Source: a bacterium (GTDB taxonomy: Bacteria > Bdellovibrionota_C > UBA2361 > OMII01). Taken from it: a stretch of DNA of 7,079 nucleotides. Positions 6,507-7,079 of this stretch are shown piece after piece; within the stretch, counting starts at the first letter, position 1; the number at the start of each line of letters is the position of its first letter. Where the stretch lies: NCBI GenBank assembly GCA_017853915.1, contig JAFMIS010000129.1:1-7079 (forward strand), written 5' to 3'. The position numbers and the translations under genes are program-made. The notes under the pieces were generated by a model, which worked only from the letters and a program-made list of their open reading frames with translations, had not been told where the DNA came from and made no database searches.

Positions 6507-6607
6507 ATCACTCGACTAGCATCTTAGGGATAGATGGGGTGTAACATCCTCGCTATTGACTGTCGCTAAGACAGTGAAAACAAATGGTTATGCTCGCTTG
6601 GGTATGA

Positions 6608-6646
6608 TCCGAAACATTGTCGCAGATATGCGAGAATCGCTTCGGA
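6608..6646 (+). promoter_or_regulatory. 39-base interrupted dyad upstream of lon
   Basis: Nested pairing: TCCGAA (6608-6613) with TTCGGA (6641-6646), ATT (6616-6618) with AAT (6635-6637), and TCGCA (6620-6624) with TGCGA (6629-6633) around a GATA loop. That gives 14 pairs, small internal loops and no T tract. It could be a leader RNA structure or a DNA operator. Another dyad, ACTGTC-GCTAA-GACAGT (6559-6575), lies upstream. I do not recognise a known regulator's site. Confidence 0.35.
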
Positions 6647-6661
6647 AAGCGGCCTGAGTGA

Positions 6662-6686
6662 GTTAGGTTAAAATTGCTACCCTAAC
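6662..6686 (+). promoter_or_regulatory. Possible lon promoter -10 inside an inverted repeat
   Basis: GTTAGG (6662-6667) and CCTAAC (6681-6686) are perfect inverted 6-mers, 13 bases apart. They frame TAAAAT (6669-6674), a good -10 match that would start transcription about 20 bases before lon. No standard -35 is seen at normal spacing, so this promoter might need an activator or another sigma factor, or may not be real. The layout resembles a repressor operator. A weaker alternative further upstream is TTGTGA (6494-6499) with TAGCAT (6517-6522). Confidence 0.3.
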
Positions 6687-6701
6687 GTTCTGAGAGACAC
6701 A

Positions 6702-7079
6702 ATGAAGCCACCGATTACAAACCCAATCCCCCTCCTGCCCCTCCGAGAATTAGTCGTTTTTCCGCAGCAGGTGGTTCCTCTTTTTGTGGGGAGAGAGAAA
6801 AGCGTACGCGCGATTGAAGAGTCGCAGCGCGAAAACAAGTACATCTTCCTAGCCGCTCAAAAAGACGCTCGGACGAGTAACCCCGGGCCTAAGGATATCT
6901 ACACGATAGGAACCTTGGGTGAGGTAGTCCAACTAATTCGTCTCGCCGATGGTCCCATCAAGGTTCTAGTCGAGGGCAAATGCCGCGCTAAGATCAAAAA
7001 GTTCGTGCGAGAAGATGACTTCATGCTCGTCGATGTGGAGGAGATCGTTCCTAACGCGGAGGTCTCGACTGAGCTGAAG
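6702..7079 (+). CDS. lon: ATP-dependent protease Lon, N-terminal part (cut by window edge)
   Basis: An open frame from ATG 6702 to the last base gives 126 residues of the Lon substrate-binding N-terminal domain. PLLPLRELVVFP (10-21) followed by VPLFVGREKS (25-34) is the family's hallmark start. AAQKDA, GTLGEVVQL and the stretch IKVLVEGKCRAKI also match Lon. The AAA+ module and Ser-Lys protease domain would lie beyond the window, so their integrity cannot be judged. Lon unfolds and degrades damaged and regulatory proteins in the cytosol. GAGAG at 6692-6696, 5 bases before the ATG, is a modest ribosome site. The gene is 290 bases downstream of clpX and after a terminator, so it probably has its own promoter. 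Confidence 0.97.
   Translation, partial: MKPPITNPIPLLPLRELVVFPQQVVPLFVGREKSVRAIEESQRENKYIFLAAQKDARTSNPGPKDIYTIGTLGEVVQLIRLADGPIKVLVEGKCRAKIKKFVREDDFMLVDVEEIVPNAEVSTELK

Noticed and set aside
6557..6585. Sigma-70 promoter for lon: TTGACT with ACAAAT at 17 bases.
   Set aside because: The -35 fits, but the -10 matches in only three positions.

Overview
The window holds the conserved bacterial protein-quality-control cluster tig - clpP - clpX - lon on the + strand (lon cut by the right edge). To its left, on the - strand, lie a tRNA-Leu(UAG) gene and a gene for a serine peptidase of the prolyl oligopeptidase family (S9A, oligopeptidase B-like) with a lipoprotein-type signal peptide. Base composition is near even. 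The gene order, the diderm-style lipoprotein and the character of the ClpP, ClpX and trigger factor proteins suggest a proteobacterium-like, possibly deltaproteobacterial or Bdellovibrionota-type lineage. This is an inference; no taxonomic marker that I can place precisely is present.

Layout: 1-135 has no supportable gene. 136-2109 (-) is the S9 peptidase. 2219-2300 (-) is tRNA-Leu. 2301-2729 is a divergent intergenic region whose right end carries a strong hairpin and a short possible leader ORF. 2730-4025 is tig. 4026-4475 is a 450-base gap with a weak terminator and several small hairpins. 4476-5078 is clpP and 5143-6411 is clpX, 64 bases apart and probably co-transcribed. 6412-6701 holds a T-tract terminator and several dyads. 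lon begins at 6702 and remains open at the right edge.

How the genes work together: trigger factor binds nascent chains at the ribosome exit tunnel. ClpX unfolds substrates and feeds them to the ClpP protease chamber. Lon is a second, self-contained AAA+ protease. All ClpP and ClpX catalytic motifs are intact. The trigger factor keeps its ribosome-docking signature, but its FKBP-type prolyl isomerase domain has lost the usual active-site motif.

I see no mobile element, CRISPR array or defence system. Most of the window is ordinary core genome. The points worth a second look are the degenerate isomerase site of trigger factor, the hairpin-occluded leader ORF overlapping tig, the divergent oligopeptidase B-like lipoprotein, and the dyad-rich lon upstream region.
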